A stretch of 64,000 nucleotides of DNA from Alkalimonas delamerensis (GTDB lineage: Bacteria > Pseudomonadota > Gammaproteobacteria > Enterobacterales > Alteromonadaceae): assembly GCF_030717955.1 (NCBI RefSeq), contig NZ_JAUZVY010000002.1:558001-622000 (forward strand). The letters run 5' to 3'. The position numbers and the translations under genes are program-made. Positions 42,201-50,634 of the stretch are shown here, in pieces (within the stretch, counting starts at the first letter, position 1; every line of letters starts with the position of its first letter). The notes under the pieces are model-generated. The model did no database searches. It saw only the letters and a list, made by a program, of their open reading frames with translations, and was not told the DNA's origin.

Positions 42201-44693
42201 TCAGTCTACCTTGCAAGGCGTCAACTGCCAGACCCGGTCGACATAATCCTGAATCGAGCGATCCGAGGTGAACTTGCCAACACAGGCGGTGTTCATCATG
42301 GCTTTTTTCGCCCAGCCGGCTTTATCGCGGTACCAGCCGTCGATTTGCTGCTGCGCCGCCTGGTAACCTTCAAAGTCGGCCAGCACCAAATAAGGATCAC
42401 CGCCTTCCAGCAGGCTGTGCTTGATTGCCGCCAGCTCGCCCGGTTTGCCCGGCGTGAAGTAATCGGTCTCCAGCCAGTCTAAAATGGCTTTGATCTCCGG
42501 GTTGTTGTGGTAGTAATCCCGGCTGTGATAGCCACTTTGACGCAGCGCTTTGACTTCATCCACCGTTAAGCCAAAGATGGCAATGTTGTCCTCGCCCACT
42601 TCCTCGGCAATCTCAATGTTGGCGCCATCCAGAGTACCCACGGTAATGGCACCATTTAGCGCCAGTTTCATATTGCCGGTACCGGAAGCCTCTTTACCGG
42701 CGGTGGAGATTTGCTCCGACACATCGGCCGCCGGGATCATCTTCTCGGCCAGCGTTACCCGGTAGTTCGGCATAAAGACCACTTTGATGCGATCTTTCAC
42801 CCGCTTATCGTGGTTGATCTTCTCGGCCACCTTGTTGATGGCATAGATGATCTCTTTCGCCAGCTTGTAGCCAGGCGCCGCCTTGGCGCCAAAAATAAAC
42901 ACCCGCGGCACCATGTCGTAATCCGGGTTTTGCAGGATCCGACGATACAATGCCAGAATATGCAGCAAGTTCAGATGCTGACGTTTGTACTCGTGCAGTC
43001 GCTTGATTTGAATGTCAAAAATAGCAGCCGGGTCGACCGCCACCCCGGTTAAATCCTGAATCACTTTGGCCAAATCGGCTTTGTTCTGCTGCTTGATGGC
43101 CATAAAGTCATCCTGCACCTTAGGATCATCGGCATGAGCGGCCAGTTTCGACAACTGCTTCAGATCCGTTGGCCAGTCGCTGCCAATCAAACGGTCCAGC
43201 ATCGACGACAGCCGTGGGTTGCAGGCTTTTAACCAGCGCCGAGGCGTAACGCCATTGGTGACATTGGTAAATTTCTCCGGCCACAGTGCCACCATTTCCG
43301 GGAACAAATCGGATTGCACCAGTTTAGAATGAACTTCGGCCACGCCATTGACCCGGAACGAGCCCACCACCGACAAATGCCCCATCCGCACCATCGGCTC
43401 ATGGCCTTCTTCGATGATCGACAGCTTGCGCTTTTTGTCGTTGTCGCCCGGCCAGCGCACGTCCACTTGCTCCAGCAAGAAACGGCGGTTGATTTCGTAA
43501 ATGATTTCCAGATGGCGCGGCAGTACTTTTTCAAACATCCGAACCGACCAACTCTCCAGCGCCTCGGGCAGCAAAGTATGGTTGGTGTAAGCAAACACCT
43601 GCTGACAAATGCCCCAGGCTTCATCCCAGTGCATATCGGCGCGGTCCACCAGAATACGCATCAGCTCCGGGATAGCGACCGCCGGGTGGGTATCGTTCAG
43701 CTGAATCACCACTTGCTCAGGGAACTTGCTCCAGTCATCGCCATGGGCGCGTTTGTAGCGGCGAATAATGTCTTTTAACGAGCAGGAGCAGAAGAAATAC
43801 TGCTGAATCAACCGCAGCTCTTTGCCTGCTTCGGTTTCATCGTTCGGGTACAACACCTTGGAAATGGTTTCCGCTTCGATGTTCTCGCGCGAAGCATCGA
43901 CGTAACCGCCGGAGTTAAACACATCCCAGTTAAAGAAATCGCTGGCACGGCTTTCCCATAAACGCAGCACATTGACCGAGCTGCCATGGTAACCCACCAC
44001 CGGAATGTCCCAGGGCACCCCTTTGATGATGCGCCCCGGGTGCCAGACTTTTTTCATCCGGCCTTGCAAATCGTAGACGGTTTCGACATAGCCATAGACC
44101 GAGATTTCCTGCACCGACTCGGGCCGGCAAATCTCCCACGGGTTGCCGTACTCGCGCCAGCTGTCCGGTCGCTCGATTTGGCGGCCAGCCTGAAACTCCT
44201 GCTGGAACAAACCGTGCTCGTAATGGATACCATAACCGACCGCCGGCAGGTTCATGGTCGCCAGCGAGTCGATAAAGCAAGCAGCAAGACGGCCAAGACC
44301 GCCGTTGCCCAGCGCCATGTCTTCTTCCTGGTCTTCCAAATCGGCAATATCATGACCCAGTTCAGCCAGCGCTTGTTTGGCCGACTGATACAAGCCCAAA
44401 TTGTGCAGGTTGTTGCTGAACAGACGGCCCATCAGGTACTCGAGACTGAAGTAGTGCACCGCCCGGGTGTCTTGCTGGTAATGTTCACGCTGGGTAGTCC
44501 GCAGGCCGTCGAACACCGACTCGTTGATGGCGGCACAGGTGGCCCGCCACCAGGCTTGAGGGCTGGCTTTGTTGATGTCCGTACCCAGGGTTGCGTGCAG
44601 ATGACGAATAATGCGTTCTTTCAACTGCTCGGCGTTCAGACTCGCTGTTGCCGGCGTGGATGATGAGGAGATCTTTGTTTTAGTCATTGCCAA
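42201..44693 (-). CDS. glgP: Glycogen/starch/alpha-glucan phosphorylase
   Basis: Releases glucose-1-phosphate from glycogen or maltodextrins. The 830-residue GT35 protein is full length. The PLP lysine lies in EASGTGNMKLALNGA, and the N-terminal QDTRAVHYFSLEYLMGRLF and LGNGGLGRLAACFIDSLA blocks are family hallmarks. No other glg genes are in the window; pgm follows its start on the upstream side, 203 nt away on the same strand. In that gap there is a TGTAA-N5-TTACA palindrome at 44805-44819. Confidence 0.96.
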   Translation of the reverse strand: MAMTKTKISSSSTPATASLNAEQLKERIIRHLHATLGTDINKASPQAWWRATCAAINESVFDGLRTTQREHYQQDTRAVHYFSLEYLMGRLFSNNLHNLGLYQSAKQALAELGHDIADLEDQEEDMALGNGGLGRLAACFIDSLATMNLPAVGYGIHYEHGLFQQEFQAGRQIERPDSWREYGNPWEICRPESVQEISVYGYVETVYDLQGRMKKVWHPGRIIKGVPWDIPVVGYHGSSVNVLRLWESRASDFFNWDVFNSGGYVDASRENIEAETISKVLYPNDETEAGKELRLIQQYFFCSCSLKDIIRRYKRAHGDDWSKFPEQVVIQLNDTHPAVAIPELMRILVDRADMHWDEAWGICQQVFAYTNHTLLPEALESWSVRMFEKVLPRHLEIIYEINRRFLLEQVDVRWPGDNDKKRKLSIIEEGHEPMVRMGHLSVVGSFRVNGVAEVHSKLVQSDLFPEMVALWPEKFTNVTNGVTPRRWLKACNPRLSSMLDRLIGSDWPTDLKQLSKLAAHADDPKVQDDFMAIKQQNKADLAKVIQDLTGVAVDPAAIFDIQIKRLHEYKRQHLNLLHILALYRRILQNPDYDMVPRVFIFGAKAAPGYKLAKEIIYAINKVAEKINHDKRVKDRIKVVFMPNYRVTLAEKMIPAADVSEQISTAGKEASGTGNMKLALNGAITVGTLDGANIEIAEEVGEDNIAIFGLTVDEVKALRQSGYHSRDYYHNNPEIKAILDWLETDYFTPGKPGELAAIKHSLLEGGDPYLVLADFEGYQAAQQQIDGWYRDKAGWAKKAMMNTACVGKFTSDRSIQDYVDRVWQLTPCKVD

Positions 44694-44804
44694 TCCTGTT
44701 GGTTAGTAGCTCACCGGTCTGCCCTGGCCACAAGACGTTTGGGGGCATGCTAAAGCTTAGCTGCTGGCAAGGCCCAGACAAGTGAAAGATTTCTTGCTAT
44801 TAAA

Positions 44805-44819
44805 TGTAAAAAGATTACA
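44805..44819. promoter_or_regulatory. Possible operator palindrome upstream of glgP
   Basis: TGTAA (44805-44809) and TTACA (44815-44819) around AAAGA lie in the pgm-glgP gap, in the AT-rich part where the glgP promoter must sit. No regulator can be assigned. Confidence 0.3.
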
Positions 44820-44896
44820 AAAAACAAGGCAGGAATACGTTTGCATAGGCATTGACAGCAAAATATCGTAACAATATTACAGCTTGATGGCCGCGA

Positions 44897-46546
44897 TCAG
44901 GGGTTGATCGCGGCAAAAACGGCATCGACAAAGCTTTTGGCGTCCTGTTCCAACAAAGCCAGGTGATCGCCATCGACAAAACTTTCCAGGTAAATCTTGT
45001 AGGTGTTTTCAGTCCCCGAGGGTCTGGCAGCAAACCAGCCATTTTGGGTCACGACTTTCACCCCGCCAATACCAGCCTGGTTGCCCGGTGCTTTGGTCAT
45101 CACGCCTAAGATAGCATCCCCTGCCAACTCGATTTGCGCCACACTGCTGGCATCCAGCTGTTTCAGCGCTTGCTTTTGCGCAGGTGTTGCAGCGGCATCG
45201 AGCCGGCGGTACAAAGGACTGCCCAGCTCTTTGGTCAGAGCCTGATAATGCTGATAGGGATCGACCCCGGTTTTGGCCAGGATTTCCGCAGCCAGCAGTC
45301 CCAGAATAAAACCGTCTTTATCGGTGCTCCAGGCACTGCCGTCAAAACGTAAAAAACTGGCACCGGCACTTTCTTCGCCACCAAAAGCCACAGAGCCGTC
45401 GGCCAGACCATCAACAAACCATTTAAAGCCAACGGGGACCTCGTAGAGTGCACGACCGCGAGCCGCCACTACCCGGTCAATTAACGCACTGGATACCAGG
45501 GTTTTGCCAATCTTAAGCTCCGCAGGCCAGTCTGGCCGGTTACTCAACAGGTAGTTGATGGCCACCGCCAGATAATGATTCGGATTCATCAGGCCACCAC
45601 TGCGGGTGACAATGCCATGGCGGTCAAAATCCGGATCGTTGCCAATGGCGATGTCGTACTGATCTTTCAGTTGAATCAAATGACTCATTGCATAGGCCGA
45701 TGAGCAGTCCATCCGAATCACGCCATCTTTATCCAGCGGCATAAAACCAAAAGCCGGGTCGACCTTCTCGTTCACCACGGTTAAATCCAGCCCATAGTGC
45801 CTGGCAATTACCGGCCAATAGCCAATGCCAGAGCCGCCCATGGGATCAACCGCAATCCGGATGCCCGCTTTCGCGATGGCGGCCATATCCACCACCTGCT
45901 GCAATTCTTCCACGTAGGGTTGCACGTAATCGTATGGCTCGCACAAGGCGGAAGCCAGCGCCTGGTCGAGGGGTATCCGTTTTACACCGTCTAAGCCCGA
46001 AGCCAATAACGCATTAGCACGTTGCTGAATGGCATCGGTCACATCGGTATCGGCTGGCCCACCGTGCGGCGGGTTGTACTTAATGCCGCCATCCTGCGGT
46101 GGATTGTGCGAAGGCGTGATCACCAGCCCATCGGCCTTTTCGGCATGCACCTTGTTGTGGTTGATGATGGCATGGGAAATCACCGGCGTTGGCGTAAACC
46201 CATGTCCTTGCTGGATACGCACCCGTACCCCATTGGCCACCAACACCTGCACCACCGAAGCAAAAGCAGGCTCGGACAAGGCATGGGTGTCCTTGCCAAT
46301 CAACAAAGGACCATGGATGCCAGCTTGCTGCCGGTACTCCGCGACAGCCTGACTGATGGCCAACAAATGGGGTTCATTGAAGGCATGCGCTAATGCACTG
46401 CCACGATGCCCGGATGTGCCAAAACTGACCAAATGTTGCGGATTGCTCACATCGGGCTTGCGCTCGTAATAACAGCTGATCAGCTGACAAACATCGATAA
46501 GCTGATCCTGTGCAGCTACCTGACCAGCATTGGGGTGCACTGACAT
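44897..46546 (-). CDS. pgm: Phosphoglucomutase (alpha-D-glucose phosphate-specific)
   Basis: Interconverts glucose-1- and glucose-6-phosphate. The 549-residue length matches E. coli Pgm. The phosphoserine loop TPSHNPPQDGG (Ser in about 144-154), the metal-binding DPDFDRHG and the sugar-binding GGEESAGASF are present, as is the phosphate-binding RPSGTENTYKIY near the C-terminus. A perfect stem-loop (CCGCGATCA/TGATCGCGG, 44891-44913) overlaps its stop. It lies 9 nt after seqA on the same strand, as in enterobacteria. Confidence 0.97.
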   Translation of the reverse strand: MSVHPNAGQVAAQDQLIDVCQLISCYYERKPDVSNPQHLVSFGTSGHRGSALAHAFNEPHLLAISQAVAEYRQQAGIHGPLLIGKDTHALSEPAFASVVQVLVANGVRVRIQQGHGFTPTPVISHAIINHNKVHAEKADGLVITPSHNPPQDGGIKYNPPHGGPADTDVTDAIQQRANALLASGLDGVKRIPLDQALASALCEPYDYVQPYVEELQQVVDMAAIAKAGIRIAVDPMGGSGIGYWPVIARHYGLDLTVVNEKVDPAFGFMPLDKDGVIRMDCSSAYAMSHLIQLKDQYDIAIGNDPDFDRHGIVTRSGGLMNPNHYLAVAINYLLSNRPDWPAELKIGKTLVSSALIDRVVAARGRALYEVPVGFKWFVDGLADGSVAFGGEESAGASFLRFDGSAWSTDKDGFILGLLAAEILAKTGVDPYQHYQALTKELGSPLYRRLDAAATPAQKQALKQLDASSVAQIELAGDAILGVMTKAPGNQAGIGGVKVVTQNGWFAARPSGTENTYKIYLESFVDGDHLALLEQDAKSFVDAVFAAINP

Positions 46547-46555
46547 ACAAAGTCC

Positions 46556-47101
46556 TTAAAGTAGATCGCGAATTTGTTCCGCCTGTTGCTCGTTGTAACC
46601 AAGTTTAAGCGCCGCTTCCGTGAGCATCATTTTTTTGCGGGTGGTATTGGAGTTGCTAATTACCCAGAAGTCTGTTTCCGGAATGGCTTTTGGGTTGGTA
46701 CTGCTGCCGGTTTGCAACAGCTCGGCCTCATTGCGACCGAAGTACTGACGGTCACGCCCCTTGATCTCCAGCACCTTGGCAAAGTCAGCCGGATGGGCTT
46801 TAGCCAGCGCCGATAAGATCAGCAAAAAGCGGCCGACAATGCTGGATTCTGCTTGCAGATCCTGTCGACTGATTCTATCCAGCACGGAGGCAGCAGTGCC
46901 CGAGTTACTGGTTTTATTGTTGGCTTTGGCCGGTGCGGGTTCAGCAACAGCGCTCTCCTGCGGGCTCTCTACCGCGGGCACCGACGCATCGGCGGCTCCC
47001 AGTAACAAACGACGCAGGATCTGGGAGGCACTTTCACCAATTTGCTGGGTTTGACTGGCAATGTACTGGTACAACTCTTCATCAATTTCAATGGTTTTCA
47101 T
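46556..47101 (-). CDS. seqA: Negative regulator of replication initiation SeqA
   Basis: Binds hemimethylated GATC and holds back re-initiation at oriC. The 181-residue length equals the E. coli protein when started at the ATG at 47101 (MKTIEIDEELYQYIAS). The frame opens nine codons earlier. The N-terminal ribbon-helix-helix oligomerisation domain (about 1-35), a linker rich in Ala/Ser, and the DNA-binding C-terminus (about 75-181; GRDRQYFGRNEAELLQTGSS, SNSNTTRKKMMLTEAALKLG) are in order. Presence of SeqA implies a Dam-methylating organism. Confidence 0.96.
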   Translation of the reverse strand: MKTIEIDEELYQYIASQTQQIGESASQILRRLLLGAADASVPAVESPQESAVAEPAPAKANNKTSNSGTAASVLDRISRQDLQAESSIVGRFLLILSALAKAHPADFAKVLEIKGRDRQYFGRNEAELLQTGSSTNPKAIPETDFWVISNSNTTRKKMMLTEAALKLGYNEQQAEQIRDLL

Positions 47102-47206
47102 GCATATGGCCTGTTGCGGGAACATCAAAAGGTAGATTCTGTTGCATTATATAAAGCCCCCTCACCAGTTACCAGCCTGTATCGACTGCTTGCTCGTTTC
47201 TGCTAC

Positions 47207-47519
47207 TATATACCCAAGTGACCTCAAGATGCGAGCTTCAGAGTCGCTGGGTGCTTTCCATCCTCAGGTTCGCGAAACGGTATATCCCTATACCCGCTTT
47301 CAATGCAAGGCACACTGGCGACGCAATGTCGGCCACCTTGCTAGCCAGAGTAACGCCGCAGTGGAAGCACCCAGCGGCTCCCGCAGGGCGGGGCTAAAAG
47401 CACTTTATTCGGCGTTAGCTGTTGTCGATTTGGAACCACCAAACCTTCCAACAACTGCCTTGCCTAAAGCGCTTTTATCTCCCGCTGAAATCCGCATCTT
47501 GAGGTCACTTGGGTATATA
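47207..47519. mobile_element. MITE-like palindromic element with 26-bp terminal inverted repeats
   Basis: A 313-bp non-coding element. It starts TATATACCCAAGTGACCTCA and ends with the exact complement; termini match perfectly for 26 bp. A second internal pair, CGCTGGGTGCTT near 47236 and AAGCACCCAGCG near 47365, lets it fold into a long branched hairpin. No transposase is encoded. The 469-nt space between seqA and ybfF consists of this element and short flanks. Its right end stops about 50 nt before the ybfF start, so it probably separated the original divergent promoters. Terminal sequence is unlike the element at 4964-5230. Confidence 0.8.
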
Positions 47520-47570
47520 TCACATTTGCATCAAGCCCAATGCTTTGGGTTTAAAAGTCACAGGATGGCC

Positions 47571-48338
47571 ATGAAACTCTACAGTGAAGAACGCGGCTCG
47601 GGTCCCTATCTGGTGTTGCTGCACGGACTTTTTGGCAGTCAGGACAACCTGGCAGGCATTGCCAGAGCAGCTCAGGACCACTTCAAGGTACTCAGTCTGG
47701 ACTTGCCCAACCATGGCCGCTCCCCACACAGCGATGCCATGAACTACCCGCAGATGGCTCAGGCTGTCCTTGCTAGTCTGCCCGAGGATGCCGACAGCTT
47801 TTACTTGTTGGGCCACTCCATGGGCGGCAAAGTTGCGATGCAACTGGCGTTAAGTGCCCCCGAGCGCGTCAAAGCGCTGCTGGTAGCCGATATTGCACCG
47901 GTGGAATACAACGACCGACACAGCTCGATTATCGAGGCCATGCAGCAGCTCAACCTGAGCAATCTAAGCTCACGGCAACAAGCCGATCAGCACCTGGCTA
48001 AGACCATTGCCGAGCCCGGAGTTCGGCAGTTTTTACTGAAGAATCTGGTAAAGAATGCAGAGGGGTTTCATTGGCGCTGCGATCTTGCCACCATCGCCCG
48101 TTGCTACCCCCAGGTTTTGGCCGCGCCAGCAGGCCGGGCCTATCCGGGACCGGTACTTTTTATCAAAGGCGCCAACTCCGATTACATCCTGCCGGAGCAT
48201 CAAGCCGCCACCCAAGCATTGTTTCCCAAAGCCCAGGCCAAAATTATTCATGGCGCAGGCCATTGGCTGCACGCAGAAAAGCCAGCGGCATTTAATAAGA
48301 TTGTGCTGGATTTTTTGCAGGCTCAAACCGACTGCTAG
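47571..48338 (+). CDS. ybfF: YbfF-like alpha/beta hydrolase (acyl-CoA/ester esterase)
   Basis: A 255-residue esterase. The nucleophile elbow GHSMGG, oxyanion motif LLHGLFGSQDNLAG, and catalytic His in GAGHWLHAEKP are all visible. Position beside seqA and the sequence match YbfF. The start is the ATG at 47571, 6 nt after AGGA; the ATG at 47565 lacks a site of its own. The open frame extends back to 47142 only because the inverted-repeat element is open in that frame. Confidence 0.9.
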   Translation: MKLYSEERGSGPYLVLLHGLFGSQDNLAGIARAAQDHFKVLSLDLPNHGRSPHSDAMNYPQMAQAVLASLPEDADSFYLLGHSMGGKVAMQLALSAPERVKALLVADIAPVEYNDRHSSIIEAMQQLNLSNLSSRQQADQHLAKTIAEPGVRQFLLKNLVKNAEGFHWRCDLATIARCYPQVLAAPAGRAYPGPVLFIKGANSDYILPEHQAATQALFPKAQAKIIHGAGHWLHAEKPAAFNKIVLDFLQAQTDC

Positions 48339-48392
48339 CACTTTTTTTCAGCAGATCGCTTGTGATAAAACAAGAAATCCATGCCGATTTTG

Positions 48393-48401
48393 TGCTATAG
48401 T
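48393..48401 (+). promoter_or_regulatory. Extended -10 promoter of the DUF2788 gene
   Basis: TGCTATAGT is an extended -10 (TGnTATAAT-like) 24 nt before the gene start. No good -35 is visible. Confidence 0.4.
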
Positions 48402-48424
48402 GCCGCCGTTTTTTTTCTGGCAGT

Positions 48425-48652
48425 GTGCATACGATGGGCTACGATATTGAGCAGTACGAATCTCTGGCACTCTGGATTGGCCTCGCCATCTTGTTTTTCT
48501 TTATTGGCATGGCCATTCAGGATGTATTGAAACGCGGTAAGGTGCCGTTGTTTGGCCGTATTTTTGTCTGGATAGTGCTCTTTACCGGCTGCGCAGGCTT
48601 TATCGCCAAAGGCATTATTCAGTTTATTTACGAAACACAAGGCTTGGGTTGA
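48425..48652 (+). CDS. DUF2788 small membrane protein
   Basis: A 75-residue protein with two transmembrane helices (about 14-33 and 44-64) joined by a short basic loop (QDVLKRGKVPLFGRIF). It matches the DUF2788 family found beside ybfE in gammaproteobacteria. Function unknown. The start could also be Met4. Its stop overlaps the ybfE start (TGATG). Confidence 0.8.
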   Translation: MHTMGYDIEQYESLALWIGLAILFFFIGMAIQDVLKRGKVPLFGRIFVWIVLFTGCAGFIAKGIIQFIYETQGLG

Positions 48653-48924
48653 TGGCGAAAAGCAGTACCGACCGCACCACCCCGGATTTATTTGCCCAGG
48701 AAAAGCGCCCCGGCCGACCCAGAACCAACCCACTGCCCCGCGAGGAGCAACTGAAGTTTAATAAGCGCAATCAGGTGAAACGGGATCGGGAGAAGGGCTT
48801 AAAGCGTATTGAGTTTAAAGTGCCGGCAGAGCTGTATCAGCAGCTCACTCAGGCTGCTGAGCAAGCGGAACTGACCCGGAGCGCTTACCTGGAGCAGGTT
48901 TTAACCACGATTTTAATTAAGTAA
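48652..48924 (+). CDS. ybfE: LexA-regulated protein YbfE
   Basis: A 90-residue basic protein. The N-terminus has an AT-hook-like RPGRPRTNP (about 19-27), and the C-terminus a ribbon-helix-helix-like segment (GLKRIEFKVPAELYQQLTQAAEQAELTRSAYLEQVL), as in YbfE. Its E. coli relative is SOS-controlled, but I see no LexA box here. The ATG at 48652 overlaps the DUF2788 stop; a TTG one codon earlier was not chosen. fldA follows 13 nt downstream. Confidence 0.87.
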   Translation: MAKSSTDRTTPDLFAQEKRPGRPRTNPLPREEQLKFNKRNQVKRDREKGLKRIEFKVPAELYQQLTQAAEQAELTRSAYLEQVLTTILIK

Positions 48925-48937
48925 AAGGCATGCATTT

Positions 48938-49468
48938 ATGGCAACTGTAGGTATTTTTTTCGGCAGTGATACCGGCAACACCGAGCACATCGCCAAAATG
49001 ATTCAGAAAGAACTGGGCAAACATCTGGTCGAGGTACGGGATATTGCCAAAAGCAGCAAAGAAGACATCGCCAACTTCGACTTACTGCTGCTGGGGATCC
49101 CAACCTGGTACTATGGCGAAGCCCAGTGCGATTGGGATGATTTCTTCCCGGAGCTGGAAGCCATCGATTTCAACGACAAACTGGTCGCTATTTTTGGCTG
49201 TGGCGATCAGGAAGACTATGCCGAGTATTTTTTGGACGCCATGGGTACCCTGCGCGATATCATTGAGCCCAAAGGCGCCATTCTCGTCGGCCACTGGCCA
49301 ACCGAAGGCTACGACTTCGTTGCTTCCAAGGCGCTGGCCGATGACAACCACTTCATTGGTTTGGGCATTGATGAAGACCGCCAGCCAGAACTGACCGAGC
49401 AGCGGGTAAAAGCCTGGTGCAAGCAGGTGTACGAAGAGATGTGCCTTAAAGAGCTGGAAGGCCTCTAA
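48938..49468 (+). CDS. fldA: Flavodoxin I
   Basis: FMN-binding electron carrier. The 176-residue long-chain flavodoxin has the phosphate loop FGSDTGNTEHIAKMI (about 8-22), the first FMN loop with Trp and Tyr (PTWYYGEAQCDWDDF) and GCGDQEDYAEYFLDA. It supplies electrons to ThiH-type radical-SAM enzymes among others. Its order ybfE-fldA-(gene)-fur follows the enterobacterial map with one intervening gene. Confidence 0.95.
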   Translation: MATVGIFFGSDTGNTEHIAKMIQKELGKHLVEVRDIAKSSKEDIANFDLLLLGIPTWYYGEAQCDWDDFFPELEAIDFNDKLVAIFGCGDQEDYAEYFLDAMGTLRDIIEPKGAILVGHWPTEGYDFVASKALADDNHFIGLGIDEDRQPELTEQRVKAWCKQVYEEMCLKELEGL

Positions 49469-49476
49469 TCATCCGA

Positions 49477-49503
49477 CCAAGGGCATGCCAGCCATGCCCT
49501 TGG
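49477..49503. terminator. Bidirectional terminator between fldA and the DUF4442 gene
   Basis: CCAAGGGCATG (49477-49487) pairs perfectly with CATGCCCTTGG (49493-49503), loop CCAGC, followed by a pyrimidine-rich CTCTTCTCTCT on the plus strand. Confidence 0.7.
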
Positions 49504-49519
49504 CTCTTCTCTCTAAAGG

Positions 49520-49993
49520 CTAACTGCGCGCACCCCGCTTTTTTCGCACATACACTGTGCGGTTCACTTCGCACACGATGTTGCCTTGCTTGTCTTTGAT
49601 GTGAACCAAAAACTCCGGGAAATGCTTGTCGCCCTCTTCGGTTGCCGCTTTAATCGCAGCCAGCACCGAATCCGACAGCCAAAACTCTGCCGTTAAAGGC
49701 CCTCGCCCCGGCGCAATAAAATCAATATCCGCTTTCTTATCCCAGACGTAGTAGTCAGCCCCCAGTGCACCCATAATCATCAGTGGGTAAATAGGATCGG
49801 TCATCGAAAACATGGAGCCACCAAACTGACTTTGGTTGATGTTGCGTGTCCAGGGACGCCACTTCAGCTTGACCCGCACATAACAAAAGTCATCGCGGAT
49901 GCACTCGACCTTGATACCGCTGAAAAAGAATGGCGGCCATAAATTCAACAGCCGCTTCATCAAGCCCGGCTTCATCGCCCACTGCATCTTCAC
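49520..49993 (-). CDS. DUF4442 hotdog-fold protein (putative thioesterase)
   Basis: A 157-residue hotdog-fold protein. KLKWRPWTRNINQSQFGGSMFSMTDPIYPLMIM contains the usual GG(x)S/T and the Asp position at the start of the hotdog helix, and DIDFIAPGRGPLTAEFWLSDSVL continues the sheet. Relatives cleave acyl-CoA thioesters, but this one's substrate is unknown. It is inserted between fldA and fur on the opposite strand. Confidence 0.8.
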   Translation of the reverse strand: MKMQWAMKPGLMKRLLNLWPPFFFSGIKVECIRDDFCYVRVKLKWRPWTRNINQSQFGGSMFSMTDPIYPLMIMGALGADYYVWDKKADIDFIAPGRGPLTAEFWLSDSVLAAIKAATEEGDKHFPEFLVHIKDKQGNIVCEVNRTVYVRKKRGARS

Positions 49994-50099
49994 CTCAACT
50001 GGTACGACCTTTTGCTGTTATTGTACCTGGGGAGCTTAACAGCGCAAGCAGAAACCAAGTTGGATTGCACACTGGCTGAGCGAACAAACGAATTAGCAT

Positions 50100-50127
50100 T
50101 TGATAAACGCAACACAAGCTTTATAAT
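50100..50127 (+). promoter_or_regulatory. Sigma70-type promoter of fur
   Basis: TTGATA (50100-50105), a 16-nt spacer and a perfect TATAAT (50122-50127), 31 nt before the fur ATG. No clear Fur box is visible. Confidence 0.65.
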
Positions 50128-50158
50128 CGAAATCAATCCTAAACTACTGAAGCATGCT

Positions 50159-50596
50159 ATGTCTGATCACAACGCCGAACTTCGCAAAGCAGGCCTGAAA
50201 GTTACCCTGCCCCGGGTGAAAATCTTAGAGATCCTGCAAGATCCCAACAATCAGCATATCAGTGCCGAAGATGTTTATAAGCTGCTGCTGGAGTCAGGTG
50301 AAGACATTGGCCTGGCCACGGTGTACCGGGTGCTGAACCAGTTTGATGATGCGGGCATCTTAACCCGCCATCACTTTGAAGGCGGCAAGTCGGTGTTTGA
50401 GCTTACCGGCAACAGCCATCACGATCATTTGGTCTGTTTAAACTGTGGCCGGGTGATTGAGTTTGAAGACGACACCATTGAGCGTAAACAGCTGGAGATT
50501 GCCAGTAAGAATGGCCTTAAACTGACCAATCACAGTTTGTACCTCTATGGCGAGTGCGAACAAAAAAATAATTGCCCGCACAACAACGACAACTAA
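50159..50596 (+). CDS. fur: Ferric uptake regulator
   Basis: Iron-responsive repressor, 145 residues from the ATG at 50159 (MSDHNAELRKAGLKVTLPRV). The longer frame from 50012 covers the promoter and was rejected. An N-terminal winged helix (about 10-82) and a dimerisation/metal domain follow, with HHDHLVCLNCG (about 86-96) carrying the regulatory site and the C-x2-C, and a second metal-binding end (HSLYLYGECEQKNNCPHNN). Confidence 0.97.
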   Translation: MSDHNAELRKAGLKVTLPRVKILEILQDPNNQHISAEDVYKLLLESGEDIGLATVYRVLNQFDDAGILTRHHFEGGKSVFELTGNSHHDHLVCLNCGRVIEFEDDTIERKQLEIASKNGLKLTNHSLYLYGECEQKNNCPHNNDN

Positions 50597-50634
50597 GCCC
50601 CCGAATAAAAGGCCTCATTGCTCCGGGGCCTTTT
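50597..50634. terminator. Bidirectional terminator between fur and the YdcF-like gene
   Basis: AAAAGGCC (50607-50614) pairs with GGCCTTTT (50627-50634); an alternative GCCCCCG/CGGGGC pairing overlaps. It serves both convergent genes. Confidence 0.7.

Noticed and set aside
43986..44663. 225-residue plus-strand frame opposite glgP
   Set aside because: Shadow of the phosphorylase reading frame; the protein is low-complexity and unrelated to any domain I know.
47142..47564. N-terminal extension of ybfF by 141 residues
   Set aside because: The extra sequence is the translated inverted-repeat element. YbfF proteins start near the chosen methionine, which has AGGA upstream.
50012..50158. N-terminal extension of Fur by 49 residues
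   Set aside because: The region contains a good sigma70 promoter and the extension has no similarity to Fur. The ATG at 50159 gives the standard length.
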